A DNA stretch of 64,000 bases, taken from Metopolophium dirhodum. Its lineage: Eukaryota; Arthropoda; Insecta; Hemiptera; Aphididae. Under the pieces are notes generated by a model. It was given only the letters and a program-made list of their open reading frames with translations, made no database searches and had not been told where the DNA came from. The DNA lies in the NCBI RefSeq assembly GCF_019925205.1, contig NC_083565.1, forward strand, positions 22,534,241 to 22,598,240, in the 5' to 3' direction. Positions 14,464 through 29,400 of the stretch are shown here, piece by piece (the stretch's first letter is position 1; the number at the start of each line of letters is the position of its first letter). Both the position numbers and the translations under genes were made by a program.

Positions 14464-17400
14464 GCGGTATACCTACATACGAATGCAATTTTCCCGTCGC
14501 AAAGTCTACATTATATACTAGTATATAATATAATATAGGCGTATTACACGCGCATGTCGTCTGAAAGCCGCTGCAGCAGTATGCCGAGTACACGGTGCTG
14601 TACATATTATTATACCTATAAACGAATACTGCAACCACGGTATAAAAATATAATAGTGTTACCCCGTCCCCGTCAGACGGACGGACGGATGGACGGACGG
14701 ACGGGGCCATTAGGATCGACCGCAACGGCGGCAGCGGCGGTGGAGATGCTAAACTATTTTTTTTTGCACTCTACAACAATATTTATACTGTGCGGTGCGT
14801 GTTAGCAATGAGTATATGAAGGTACATATCGCGTAGGTACGTGCAGCTTTATAAAATAAATGACAACGCGTTATATTATAATAACGACCGTCCAGAGCGT
14901 TTGACAGAGCGCATATTATACAAGCGGTTCCGGAAAATTTATTGAAACATGTAAATACTTTTAGAAAAAAAAACGATCGTGTCCCCGCGCGCGCGAAACC
15001 CGAGTGGCGTTTAAACACGTGTCAAGACGCGTCGCGCGCAGTATAGTTATTATACGATTCGATATGAGTTTATCGGTATCGATTTGCGGTTTGCGGAGAG
15101 AAAAAAAAATAAAATATATACGTCCGGCGCGTGTTTTATGACGTGATAATATTAAAAGACGTGAAAATAAAAACCGTAACGCGTGAAACAGAATAATAAT
15201 AATAATAATAACGTTTATACGATAATATACACTGGCAAAGGAGCGATGGAGTGAGAGAGGGTGAGTGAACGAGAAAAATAAAAACCTGTAGACTTTAATG
15301 GTCGGCAATAAAGTTAACGAGACGTCGCGGAGGAGCGGTCGTCGTTTCTACCTAAACATTTATATAATATAATATATTATATATTATTACACGTACAATG
15401 CTGGTGACAAATTACCGTCACTAATAACTACCTATGCGCCGCCATCCATACGGAAGCGAGTCGAAATTACCGTCGTCCCGGTTATCGGTCGTCATAAGTT
15501 ATAGCTATTATAACTGTAACCGCGCCACGTTGTCGCGCCGAAACGTATATAGACTTCCGAGGGCGCACGGTTACATACATATATACAATACGCGTTACAA
15601 GAAAACGTACAGTCATTTCCGAAATGTCAAACGAAGAGCCCACGTGAATACCGACCGAAAATCGTGTTAACATCGTTTGTATTTTTACGACACGCTAACC
15701 GCCGCCGCTGTGCAGTCGCTGCAGATGACGTATCGATAAATATGATATTATGATATTATTATACATACCTACCTACCTATATATATTTAAGAGGTACATG
15801 GGTTTTAATGTATTTTACTCGACGTTTATATCGATCAACGGTTTTATTTTTTATAGTTCTCATGTTTTTTGACAAATTATTTAATCAGCGCGTACACGCA
15901 ATCACGCATCATAATATATACATATTGTGTACAGATGTCGAGGTATCTATAATATTCTATATTTCTATTACGGGTTATCGTTTTAAACAATTTAGTTATT
16001 CCGATCAAGTTTTTCTATATATACATTAATTTAAAGTAACGATTTAATACCACTAGGAAACACATAATATTGCGTATACCTATATTGAGTTATTAGAGTC
16101 GCTACTATAACCACGTGTTCGTATTATTAATGTCAAGTCGCCAAGGGGATTTATATTGACGTCTTGTCGTTTGTGAAAATAGGATTGGCTCAATTCGTTT
16201 AATCTCAACTAATCGATCAAATTAAACCATATGCATTTAAATATAAATACCATATACATATTTGATATTATATTTATATATATAATATATTGTACATAGT
16301 TCAATACTTATTTTGAATTTCGCATACCTATATGAATAAATTATATTATTATTATATGGCAGTAAAGTCTGATATGTTTCTGATTATTATGTAAACATAA
16401 TATTATTTCTTAATGTGCAAACAGTAAGACAGATCAAATGTAGGTATACCTATCTAACCAGATAAATATACAATGTTATAATACATGTATTTTATTTTAA
16501 TGTAAAAATAAGTATAAAAATAAACACATCACTAAATCACAAATTCCGAGTAAAAATATGTTAATATAGTTCAGGATCTTGGGTAAAATCGTTACGAAAA
16601 AGAATTATATCATTTTTGAAAAACATGTCTTGGCACTTAGAATTTCTTGAAAATAAAAACAGCAATTTTCAATTAGTATAGTATATAGGTACAGCCATTA
16701 AAGATTTGCAATAACATAATTAAAATATAATGCCTTTAATAAATCCCGGTTTAAATCAAAGTGGCTAGTTCTCGATATAGATTTAATGCAAAATTGTGTT
16801 TAGAGAAATAGAAAGTAACTAACTATATTTAATTAAAAACACATTTTACGATCAAAACTAAATAAGATATTATATACTATATATATTTTGTAATTATTTC
16901 ATGTGGAAATAATAGTAATAATAAAATAAATCATTTCTTCAACGAGAATAAATAGACACATTATAATATTATAAATTATCATAAGTAATATAAAACGTAA
17001 TTAAATCAGTTTAGTATATTTACCCGTTTTCTTTTCTATGTAATGTAATGGTGTAATATGGCGCAAATCATAAAAAGTTATAAGAAATAAAATATGTACC
17101 TACCTATATGAAATTATATTTAGATAACCGATGTTGTATTGATATCAATATTCACGAGCCGTATGACTCATGGCCGTATATCAGCCGAATGAGAACACGT
17201 TGATATACTATATTATATGTACGCATGTATTAAATATAATATATATTATACCGTAGATGCACATATGATATTCATATAGCAACTTGTTTAGAGTATATAA
17301 AATATTGTGAAATTTAATGATCTGAAAACCGTTCGTATAATATGTTTATACCATAAAATATATAGGTATATAATATTATTATAGGTATAGGTATATATTA

Positions 17401-20400
17401 TATAGGTATACCTGCGACAGAATAAGAGACGACACGTTTATAAAAGCTTATAATATTATATATGAACCGATACGATCAAATGGAACGCTGCAGCGAATGA
17501 TAACCGACCGCGTGGAAAACTATAACGCACACGCGCATATATGGGTAATGGGTATATATTATTATATTATATGTACATAAATAATATACGCACTGTATTA
17601 TGTCTCATAACATATATATATATATATATATAGGCGTATAGTCTTACGACGCGTATCACTTGCACCGGAATCCGTGTACGGAAACCTTTTATAAGTTTGT
17701 GAGTGTGTGTGTGTGTGTGTGTGCACTGGTGTAACGTCATAAAGTATAACGAGTGTTTAATGAAAACGGCAACTGCTGCAGGAAGACCATCGATGATAAT
17801 AATATACATCAGGGATGAGACGTGGTTATCCGTGAATTAATCTGCACCGTGGTATACCTATCTGGTCGAGTCGTAGGAAATATACCTGTAACTAGTTACA
17901 AAGAAACGTCAATATATCAGATGATTTTTATACCTTATATAATATATTGTGTGTATACTATATATTAGTATATACCAAGGCTGCAAAATTTAAATAAATT
18001 TTTATAACTCTTTTTAGTTGAGTTGATATGAAAATATTTCTTTTAAAAAGTCCTATAATTGCACCGTGATGGCGGTCACAATATTATGAAGGCATGAGGT
18101 GGAAGACGATAACTACGATATATACGTACAAATATTACCAGACGATGAAAACCAAATATCGACTTATAACAATTTTTGATGGTTGGAAAATTGAGGCTTT
18201 TTTACGTCAAAGTTAACAAATAATCTCAAGTTCTTGTGAATAAATTAAATTCTGCAGCAAATTATATAATATAAACCCGCCAATGCAAAATCCCGTCTAG
18301 CCTTGATGTATATTATTGGCAACATATGTGTATATATACATAAAATATATACCGGAACTCCTATAGCGGCGTACACCTATATACTCGATCAATATTATGT
18401 ATATCATTATTTTAACTTGTATCGTTCGTGGGAAAATCGATGCGCTGGTCTAAAACACGAGTACCTAGAGGAAAAGCTAACGGTTCGCGGGATATACATC
18501 TTGTACCTATATACCTCATGTGCTTATGTCTCAAAAATGTAGAAAAAACAAAACGTCTTCGCGGTGCGTGTAGGTATAAGTATATAATATTATATATATA
18601 TACGGGTCTCAGCGATATCAAAATCGTGAGAATGAGGGGAAATTCGCGAGATTCATGCCCGGACACTCTATATACCTACGTGTAATAATAATAATAATAT
18701 GTAATAATGGATACCTATACGCATGCAGACGATATTATGTTATATTCAGGTGGTCGCGATAATAAACGCGCAGCGTAAACGTAACATGGAAAAAAATATG
18801 TACAATACATAATATGAGGAGTGATGTGGCGGCGAACGTGTGTTATGGTTTTGCGACACGAAATTCTACGGCAGACTATATAATACGATAATGTGGGTAT
18901 ACGACCCGGGCGTCATGACGATGATATTATTATAATATGGGTACCTACACCGTGTATAAATGTATAATATGCTCGGACGTTTCGCGGAAATGAACCGTGA
19001 TGTATAGTATTATGTGTTATTATAATATTAGGCATAATTTATACAATAGTGATGTGCTGTATGCGAAAGGACACGTCGTGGATCCTAGTCGTACCGACGT
19101 TGCCGTCGTCGTGGAAACGTGACGGTTTTCTCGGAGAAAAATCACATATTATGGTCACCGATGAAAATCCGGACACCGCGGACGTAACACCGCATTAATA
19201 TTAAAACACAACCGTAACTACTATATAAGACCTAACCTAATCGTATTTTATGATATTATGTCATTCGCTTAGGGAAAATAAATCCGAAGAAATCTGTAAC
19301 TGGTATAGCTGATGGTATAGTAGGTTTTGACCGAGGTTTGAGTATTGAGCAAGTCACTATAATAATATTGGTATAGTACCAGTAATCATTTAATCACTGC
19401 GTGTTTGTGTGAAATTGGTTCTGGGAAAAGGAAACGGGTGAATCACATTTTATTCAAATTTGCAATAAAACATCTTATATTAGTAGGTATATATACTGCA
19501 AAGTTCCATAGAGCGTGAATAGCTTAATATTATTCATAGTAATAGGTATTTTGAAAATGTCATTGTGTATAGAAAATTTTAATATAGTGGGAATGTTTCA
19601 AATTTCTATGATTAATATTTTTTGAATTATAACAAAATACCTATCTAAAATCATTTGAGGACAAATCTCATTACTATTACGTTTGAACATCCAATTTCAA
19701 CAGACTTGGAACTTCATATGATCATGTATTTTTAGTGAACATTTTTGGTGTTATTTGTATTTAAATGTGTAGTGAAATAATTGTCATTATTGTAATTTTA
19801 TATTTTTATACTTTTTGAATATTTTAAACAATTTAAAAAAAAAATTAAATAGATTAACATCGTAGCTGCAGTGTAAAAATATTCTATAGATTTTGCAGGA
19901 TATTGTATTTGAAAATTATTTATGTAACATTTACACATTCGTTAAAATTGTGACAGAAAAAATACTGTCAAAAAAACTACGACAGATAAAAAACAATATT
20001 TAATCATTTTTATAGATAGGTGCGTATTTTATTAAGTTTCTGCTTAGTGCGCATCAAGTGCCGACCGCACTGATTATCGTATACCCGGTGTGAAGGCGTC
20101 GACGATGATGAAATTATTATTGTATATTTATATTATATTATACCTGAGCATATACGATCGCGTACAATATATAGTATATTGTGTAGGTATTTGATATTAT
20201 TATAGTATAGGTGCGTATCACATCTAAAGTCGAGCGATTCGCCGGTTCGCCCGTTTCGTCTATGGTATATAATAATAATAATATTATAACGTGCCGCGAC
20301 CATAATTCACACGCGCTGCTCGCGCTCGCGTCCGCTCCGATGCGAACCCGATAAAAACGCGAGCGCACCGCGATGGCGGCGACTTATTACGACTATTATA

Positions 20401-23400
20401 ATAGCACTATGTGAAACGCAGAGAAAAAAATGTAATAACGAAAAAAAATAATAAAACTGACGCGCGTGCCCCGACCCGTAGTTCCCACACGCACCGCGGC
20501 CTCCGCTTCACCCGCCACCCCACCACCCAGCGGAGACTACGCGTCGCGGTCGACCACTCGACCCACCCTCACCCGCCCACCCACTTATCAACGAAACATA
20601 CATTACGTTTACCCGATCTTGGTTAATTGCGCGACAGTATATTATGTATATATATAATATATATTATGTGTAGTGTGTACGTATATTATGATATTGCGTG
20701 TGCTGTATATGTATATATATTATATGTGTATCGTATAATAAAATATAATATATATAGGTATGCAGTGGGAGGAATTTATAATTGCCAACCACTCTCTCTC
20801 TCTCTCTCTCTGTGTGTCTCTCTCTCTTTCGCGTGCGAGCTGTTTACTGCAGGTTGGCGAATTTTGATTGTTGTAGTAGGTATCCTAGTATAATTTAAGT
20901 TATAATATACATATCAATAACAACAGCTAATTTCGCGATCTCCATGGTCGCCGTCGTCATCTGAAGTCCGTCGCCGCCGCAGCCCTTTTAAACGTCTCAC
21001 AATATTCGTTTTCTTATCACGCATGTATTATATATATATATTATATTATACAGGATCGTCATCGACCATGTTCACCTCCATTTTATGCGGTATGTAGTGC
21101 TGCATTTATTCGATTAATCATCGTTTTTTTAACCTCTATATTATTACAAGATTTGTAGTTTCCTCAGGGACCGTAATATTTTCAAATATACATTGGTTTT
21201 TACTTCAATTTGATTCTATATCACTGTATTTTCGACTCCTTAGAAAATGTGTAACGATTTTAATCGAGGTCTATAATATTCGAACAATTATAATATGCAT
21301 TCTTAAAGGAACAAAAAGGTGCGGGGGTTAGTACTTAGTATGTGCTTGGTGAATCACTCTGTACAATATAATATATTATAATATACACACCGAAGCGATG
21401 ATGAACGCACGCGATCTCGCGTACCTATAATATATTATATATAGTCATCCCATAGGTACCCATGCATAATATAGGTACACACACATATAGGTACCTATAT
21501 GATCATTATTATTATTATTATAACACTCGCCGAACGCGAAGAGGGCGTCGTCGTCGACGTTGCGGCCGCCGCAGCAGAGGTCAGATGGGTGTACGGCGCC
21601 GTCGGCGGGCGGTGAAGCGGGGTGGCGAGGGAGGCGGGGGAATCGATATAATTTATATTGGAAAACAATCGATTTCGATCTGTTATAAACAACCCGACGA
21701 GCACCTCCCCGCCGCCCATCGCGCGTCCGTTATATTTTCGCAACGCGTTCGCGCCTCGGCAAACTTTGTAATTATCCGCTTCTATATAGGATAGGTATTA
21801 TATATTATTATATATATTATAATAGCCGTGCGCATGTTATGTTATATGTATATGATTTCAATATCGCCGCGATCCCATAATGGGAAGCCGTCTATCCGGT
21901 AATGACGTGTACAATATCGCATAGTCTATAGCCGCGTATTATGGATATAGGTACCACGATAATAGTATAATATAATATATAATAATAAAATACCTATGCG
22001 GAACGTATACTATCATAATATTATATCGACGAGGTGTCGCGGACCGCTCGCGCATTCCGTCGATCGGGTTTTGACGAGCGTAATGTAAAACATATATATA
22101 AAGTTAAGGTTTAACTGATATAAATAGTTAAGTTCTCTTCGTCACCAAAGCGGTTTCTTTTTTTCCACGAACCCAATTCGATGACATACCTTTCCTTACC
22201 TTTCTTTTTCCGCGCTCTAAAGTCGGAGAATCCGACCGTATATACGTGTTCGGAGACTTTTCATAAAACGTATTACCTAAAATTATTGTTAAGACTTCTA
22301 AATGGATTTGTAATCAGTCCAGAACTGTGGGGTTTTATTTAATTTCTTTGTTCCTCAATAATTTAGAACTATAAGTCATCTTATACATTCTATGTAAATT
22401 GATATAAATCTAATAAAATGATGCATTAAGGCTGCTCCCATATCAAAAAAATTGATGTCTATAGATAATAACGTACCTACCTACCAATTGATTTTTAATT
22501 TTTAATTTACTTCCATTGAATCTCTCAATACTTTTTTATAGAACATCTTTAACTGTCCTATTACTTGATTTTTATTTGTTATTTATTATTGTATAATATA
22601 TACTTAAGTTAAAATTGTTCTATGTTCATATTTTCTATATTCATATTTTCTATATACACAATTCATAATTTCATATAAAGACGAGTTCAAGGATAAAATA
22701 AAAAAATGGATATAATTCCAAGATTCTTGTGACATAATTGAGTGACACAGGCACATAGCTGATATTTTTTAGAGGGGTATTTCAATTTTATATTAAATTT
22801 TATAATATAACAATCCAATGACGTAGTCATCAAACTTTATATTAATAATATCAAGACGTATGAAATAGAACCGTACGACAACATATTTTGTAGAAAATAT
22901 CTGAGTCAAAGATAAATACAAATATATACTAAACACATACAATATCTATATGTTTTGCATAAATACATATTTGGAGGGGGGGTGTTGACTCGGCTACTGG
23001 CCGCAGATATCGGTCTGATACCTGAATACATATTTGTTATTTTCTATGTTCTTCTAAAAAGTGTTATTTTGGACTTTGATCATATCGTGCCATCTAAAAA
23101 TAGTGCCCGATTCCAGCCCCTCGGCCCTCACAGCTACGCATCATGCCCGCAACATATCCAGTGCGCACGTCTATGAAGCCGACTAGATGGTATAGCTGAC
23201 TATTGTTTCACCGCAACCCGAATAAAATTGCAATTATTTTTCAGCTACAATTTTATGTTTTAACTCCTGCACCACCGCCCGTTAATAATAATTGTACTTC
23301 GCGTCCTATATTCGCGTCGAGTATTATTAGTTTACTATCGTCGTCTGAGTATTATTTCTATTTCGGCGTAAATTCAGCTATGTAATATTATATTCCGCGT

Positions 23401-26400
23401 GCGACGAAGGATCGCGATATTCGAAAGGCAAAAAGACACGAAACAAAAACGTCGAAACGTGCAATTAAAGAGACTCCTGAAATCGTCCTGCACGGTCGTG
23501 ACGGCTGATGATCATAATAACGTGAAGTACACAATATAATATAATAGTCGGCCGGGGAAAATTGTGGAAAAAAAATATGTAATAACAACAATGATACATA
23601 ATATACGCCATATTATGGTCGTAATATATATAATGTACCACCGCGAAATCGACGACTCGACCGCGGAGAACACATTTATTATGATAATAATTATACTTGC
23701 ACGCAAACCATGGAGGGCGAGGGATGGAGGAAAACAATTTCCCACTACCTATAGATACCTTGATGAAATGTATATCATTTTGGACAATTGTACACGATGC
23801 TCGCACTTTCTTGTTGTTCCCCTCAGTATCTGAAATATACTTCAACGCTGCGCCCAATTGGAAGGCCATCAAAATATCTCATTTCTCGCAGTCTATAATT
23901 TCGTTTAGTTTTAAGGCGGGAAGAATTTTGCAAATTATTATATAATATTAGTAATAATTATAGTCGTACATTTCTTGGGTTAATTGTGACATATATTATA
24001 TAGGTAAAGGTAAAATATAAATACAAACAAAAAATGGTATCAATGTATTGCTCTCTATACTGAGGTAAAACTTCTTATCATAGAACACAGGGTACATAGA
24101 GTAAAATATGATAATAACAGAAATTAGAAATAGAAATATGAGAATATAAAAAGAAAATATTTTCATTGTTAGCTTAAAAATAATATAATTTGATACATTT
24201 TTAGGTGGTAGTTTGTACAATAAATAGAAAAATATTATTATTATATTATTTAATATCTTTTTTCTTCTTCTCATAAATTATTAGTGTAAAACCATTTTTT
24301 TAGTTTATATTGAAAAGAGGAGTAACTAGTGCCACTTAATATATCACTGGGAATCATTTCTATAGAGACGTTAAATCAATCCGTAAGTACGTACCTGAGG
24401 TTTTTTTATTATCATTTCAAGACTTAGTTTTAATTGACATTTGTTTTTAAGATAATATTATAGTATAGCTAGTTTTTTCGTTTAATTTATCAGTATCAAG
24501 TACTCGTTTTTAATTTGTTTTATTACATTCAAAACGGTATATTATAATATGTTGTATAGGTCCACGTATAATAATATAAAAATTATTTGCAAAATAAACA
24601 TATTATTACTATGTAGGTCTAGATTTACCATAGGAGGCGGGCGAGACGTATGCCAGAGTAGACACCACGTCCTGTATAATAATAATACCATAGGTATATA
24701 CCGTATACCACATTGTTCGCATCTCCCGGTGTGGGTGGTATATGTTACGATGACGCTCGCAACGACGACGACGCGGGCCGGTCCCGAAATTATAATATTA
24801 TTATGACGTCGGGCACGGGAGAGGAAAGAAAAACTACACAAACCTAACATAATCATTATTATTATTATTATGAGGTGTATACGCGTTACACGTACATGGG
24901 TTTGAAACCTTACGAAACAAATATCAAAATTTCGACGTCCAAAACACCGCGTGCGCACGCCTCGCGGGTTACAGCAGATCGCGCGCGTTATAAACACATT
25001 ATTTATATTATATAAGTATAAAAGACGTATGATATGCGATGTGCGCGCGTTTAATTATATAGTTAAGGCCGCCGCCCCGTGCGAGATTTTTTTAGTTTTC
25101 GGTGAAACTGTCAATCTCGCGGTGGCGGACCAAAAACACCCATGGGGATAATAATATCATAATGTACCTACGCCACGTGCGCGAGTTTGTTAGTAATATT
25201 ATTATTATCTTCTATAATAATATTATGTAGCGCGAAATATTCGATGTATTTTTAGCGCAATATGAGCATATAGGCAGTACTTGCTCTACAAGTAAATACT
25301 TTGTTATGTACAGTGGTATGGATAGTAAACGCGTTTAAGGAAATATATTGATATTTCATCAAAAATTATAATGATATTACTAGTTATCTGTCTTATTATA
25401 TCCGATCGATGTTGTCGGAAAGTTGTATTCGGTTGATTTTTGATTTTAATTCCGTCTCCATAAAAACGTCTTCAATAGTAAGACTACAGACCTCATATAC
25501 CATGGTCGTTCACGGCCCAACAAGGTACAACGCTGTTCAGATTGCACACAACAAAGTATCTAATAAGTAATAAGTCTGTGGAAACACAAAAATTGGCAGA
25601 ATGTCACGATTTTTCAAGCATTTTGATGACTCGAAAGGACTCCCGGGTTCCCTTAGAATTTTTATATTTCCACAATATTAACATTAAATGTTAAAACAAC
25701 ACATATTTTGAACACGGTAACTTGGATGGATTTGACCAATTAATATAAAATATAGATCTAGAATTAATATTATATCCAATTATTTAACAGTAATTTTATT
25801 TTCTGTAACCACTGGCAATAATTGTCGATGTACGGACAAAAGCATATTCGTTTTTAGCGAGTCGACCGATATCTGCGCGACCTTCTCTTTAAAACGAAAA
25901 ATTAAAATATTTAAGGTGCACATCTTCACAGTTTAGGTTAGGATTGACCACGAGTGCGATTGACTAAGCTGTGGATCGCTTCGTTAACAAAGATATATAT
26001 AGGTATCGATGTATCGATGATATTATACATTATACGTCCTATATGTGATACGAACGCGCGTTTTATCGAAATGATTCATCTCGGCCAATTACCCGACCTA
26101 GCTCAACCGGAAAACGTCGGACTTATAATTACCCGGCCGCGGAGATTATTATTATAATATCGCGATTCAATGAGCATTTAATTATGTTAATTCGCCCGGT
26201 TGTCTGTTATATTGCGGCAGGCCGGGCGAGGAAAAAAATCAGCACAACGCGTTCGCCGCCCGCCGCGATGTATATATTATAATATTATTTATACATAAAG
26301 ATGCGCGCGTTCCCGCCCGCCCGTAACCTGCGAAATGCAAATTTATCACTGACCGCCGTATATAATATACCTACCTACCCAATAGTAGGTACATTAAATT

Positions 26401-29400
26401 ATATAATTATAATGGTGCCCAGCTCCGTGATTACGTCCGTATTTGTGTGCAGTACTGGACAATAAATGTTTAAATGACGCATATTAAATTATATTGTGTA
26501 GGTTAAATAAGAGGACGATAGTAAAATATGTTGTTCTTAAATCGTTTTGAACTTATCTACTCCAGGTCCAAAAACGCATATCTCACAAAACAAACCACGT
26601 CAAAAAAATGTTTTAAAATAAATTCAAAGTGAAAGTCGAAATATATTTATTATATTATAATATTATAGCGTTTTTCATGGACATTCTGCTTGGCATGTTA
26701 AATAAACGCCTATCGTCGCATAATATCTTGCCCTATTTTTTGCAGACTAACTTTTTAATTAGAAATATAACGAAAAACGGTAAATATTTAAATAACTACG
26801 AAAAAATTTTTTAAATAGATACACGGGACTAATAAGACGTAAAACAATTTATTTAGGTACTTTATAACATACAATAATATTACAATATGTGTAAATAAGT
26901 ACGCCGTAAATATTTTATATCTTCTTTGATGCATATATGTCAAAATGCAAAAGTATACTTAAATAGTGTACGCGGTCGATCGTGTCGAATCGTTTGACGT
27001 AATACCCACTGTCGTTTCAATATAAATTTAGTGCTTATAATCGACATTCGACGTGTACATAGAATTTATTTGAATCGCCTCTATTATTTAAGCGTTTATT
27101 AAATTTGCGCAACATTCAAATTCATCTCACGCGATAAAAAATGTATCGTTTTATATCAATCCGGCAACAACCCCGTAAATCTGATTTGCGAACGAAATTT
27201 ATGAACGCGGTTAAATACTATATTATATTAGGTACCTATAAACCTATACATAATGATATTATATAAGCGCAGTAAATCGTATCTGTACGATCATCGTATT
27301 TTAAATGAAATCTTTTCCTCGCGCCTGTAGATAATAATATAATCGTGGCATCATATTATATTATAATATGATAGGCGTGTTTACAATTTACACGTCTGGC
27401 CTGCAATCTGGCAACGACCAGTAAATAAATTAAACTAATTAAACTGACTCAGCAAAACTAATTTTTAGAATTTTTTTCGTCTGTATTAAACTGATTTCAT
27501 ACGAGAAACTTCCTAAAAATTATTTGTATTATATTTGTTAGTTCTATAAATTATCCTAAACACGACGCTTACACCTATATGAATCGTTATAAATAATTAT
27601 TTATTTTTAATTACAAACGGGAATTGCACCCAATTACTGCACTATACGATTCTAAAGCTAAACGTTCAATTTCACAATGAGATAAAAAAAAACTGCTCAA
27701 TGTAAAATTTAATTAGATAAAAACCGAGAAATTGGGGTAGCACTAAAAGTTCGTTCTATAATTATCCATCGTTGTGGTTTGTGAAATGGTGTAATACACT
27801 GTTGTGAGGAGGATCTTTGAAAGATGTACTGCAGATGAAAGAAGGCTGGGGGAATCGATATCACCTGCAGAATTTCCAACGGAAGATTATTATAAGTAAT
27901 AATAATACATTTAAATGAATTGTGGTGATAGTATCAATTATCAAAGACACAGATAAGGGGTTTAAGGGACAATTTTTTGATTCAACCCCTAACATCCCCT
28001 CCTGGGTACACCACTCATCATGGGGAGGAGCAATTGATGTTTAGGGTGTGACTAGCAAAGTTTATTAAATACTCCACTGGCAATATGTTATAATAATAAT
28101 AATAAAAATAATAACACCTAATAATAAATTATATAATATCATCATGTGTCTGACGCAGGGACCAGGAGGCCGCCGTGATGCGGGCCAACAGCTGGCTGTA
28201 CCACTATTACATGGTGCAGAGCAAACTCCAGTACGGGATGCAGTTCGAAGCGCAGACGTCGCCGCGTGTACCGTCCACCGGGCCGGCGCAGGTGCAGTCG
28301 GGCGTGCCACCGCCGACGGCGGCGCCCGTTTACGCTTACCACCACCAACAGTCACCGCACCAGCAGGATGGCGCTTACCCGTCGGCGGTGGACCACCAGC
28401 ACCACCAACACCACCAACAGCACCAGCAGCAGCAGCACCAACAGCAGCAGCACCAACAGCAGCAGCAACAACCGGTGCACTTTCACCAGTTGCCGGACGG
28501 ATACTTCCGGTACGCCGCGGCGGCCTCGCCGACAGCGGGAGCCACGGCAACGGTGGCTGCGACGACAACTGCGGCGACGACGACCGGGGTGGCCGCGAAA
28601 CGGCACAGGCTGGAACCCGAACCCGTCGACTATTCCATACATTCACCCGAGCAGACACCACCGCTGAAGATCGAGGACGGCGGCCACTCGATGGCGTCCG
28701 ACTCGACGCCGTCGCCGCCGTCGATGGGTGGTGGCGGCGAATCCGGCGGCGGATGCGCCACCGCCACGGTGGCCGCGCTGTCGTCGTCGCTGCCTTCGGC
28801 CACGTCGCTGGGCCGTTCCCGGGCTCTGGTCAAAGCGGCCATGGATCCCGGCGACCTGATGATGGAAACGTGGAATCCCAGTCCACCGTGGTCGGACTGC
28901 TGTTCCGGGGCCGGCGCCCTGCAAAAGGTGCCCGATGTGGACATGCTCGGCAGCGGCGGCGGCGGTGGCAGTTACTGCGGCCAGCCGACGCCCCCCACGC
29001 CCGGCAGCGGTGGATCGTACCACGCGTCTTCGGGCGCACCGCAGCCACACCACAACCATCACCACCATCACCATCCGGGTGGCTGCGACGAAGTGCCCAC
29101 CGCCGACACTCTTCACCATCACCATCATCACCACCATCACCAGCCATCCACGTTCACGTTCGACTGGCCGGGCGAGCAGTACGTGCCCAACGTGCACGAG
29201 GTGCTCGTCGAGCCCACGCCGCACTACATAGTGCCGTTCCCACCGTGGCCGCACACCGCCGCCGCCGACCACCACAGGCTGTTCCCGCTCCAACCGCCAC
29301 CGCCCGGCTCTCTGAACAGGCCGTCGCTCATCGTGCGCGTCGACCAAGACGCTGCGGCCGCCGACGCTTCCGTCCAAGGTAAGCACGCATTTCCACTCTC

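Larger units (their letters stand above)
12787..28158 (+). other. dysf intron, 15.4 kb
   Basis: This is the largest intron, from gtaagt to gacgcag. It contains two copies of an inverted-repeat MITE (13084-13339 and 21049-21363), several (TA)n blocks, a (TC)n block at 20791 and GC-rich islands around 20.3-20.6, 21.5-21.75, 24.7-25.1 and 26.1-26.3 kb. No exon with convincing splice signals and protein similarity was recognised on either strand. Confidence 0.65.

Noticed and set aside
22955..23176. 73-codon plus-strand frame with hydrophobic segments
   Set aside because: It has no signal peptide logic, no splice partners and no recognisable family.
23465..23945. Overlapping frames on both strands with a possible minus-strand donor near 23800
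   Set aside because: Both strands look protein-like for 40-70 codons, but no acceptor, partner exon or family was found, so I do not call an exon.
28144..29382. 412-codon plus-strand open frame over the large dysf exon
   Set aside because: It overlaps the confirmed dysf frame and is Arg/Pro/Gly-rich as expected from reading GC-rich triplets out of phase. No domain is recognisable.
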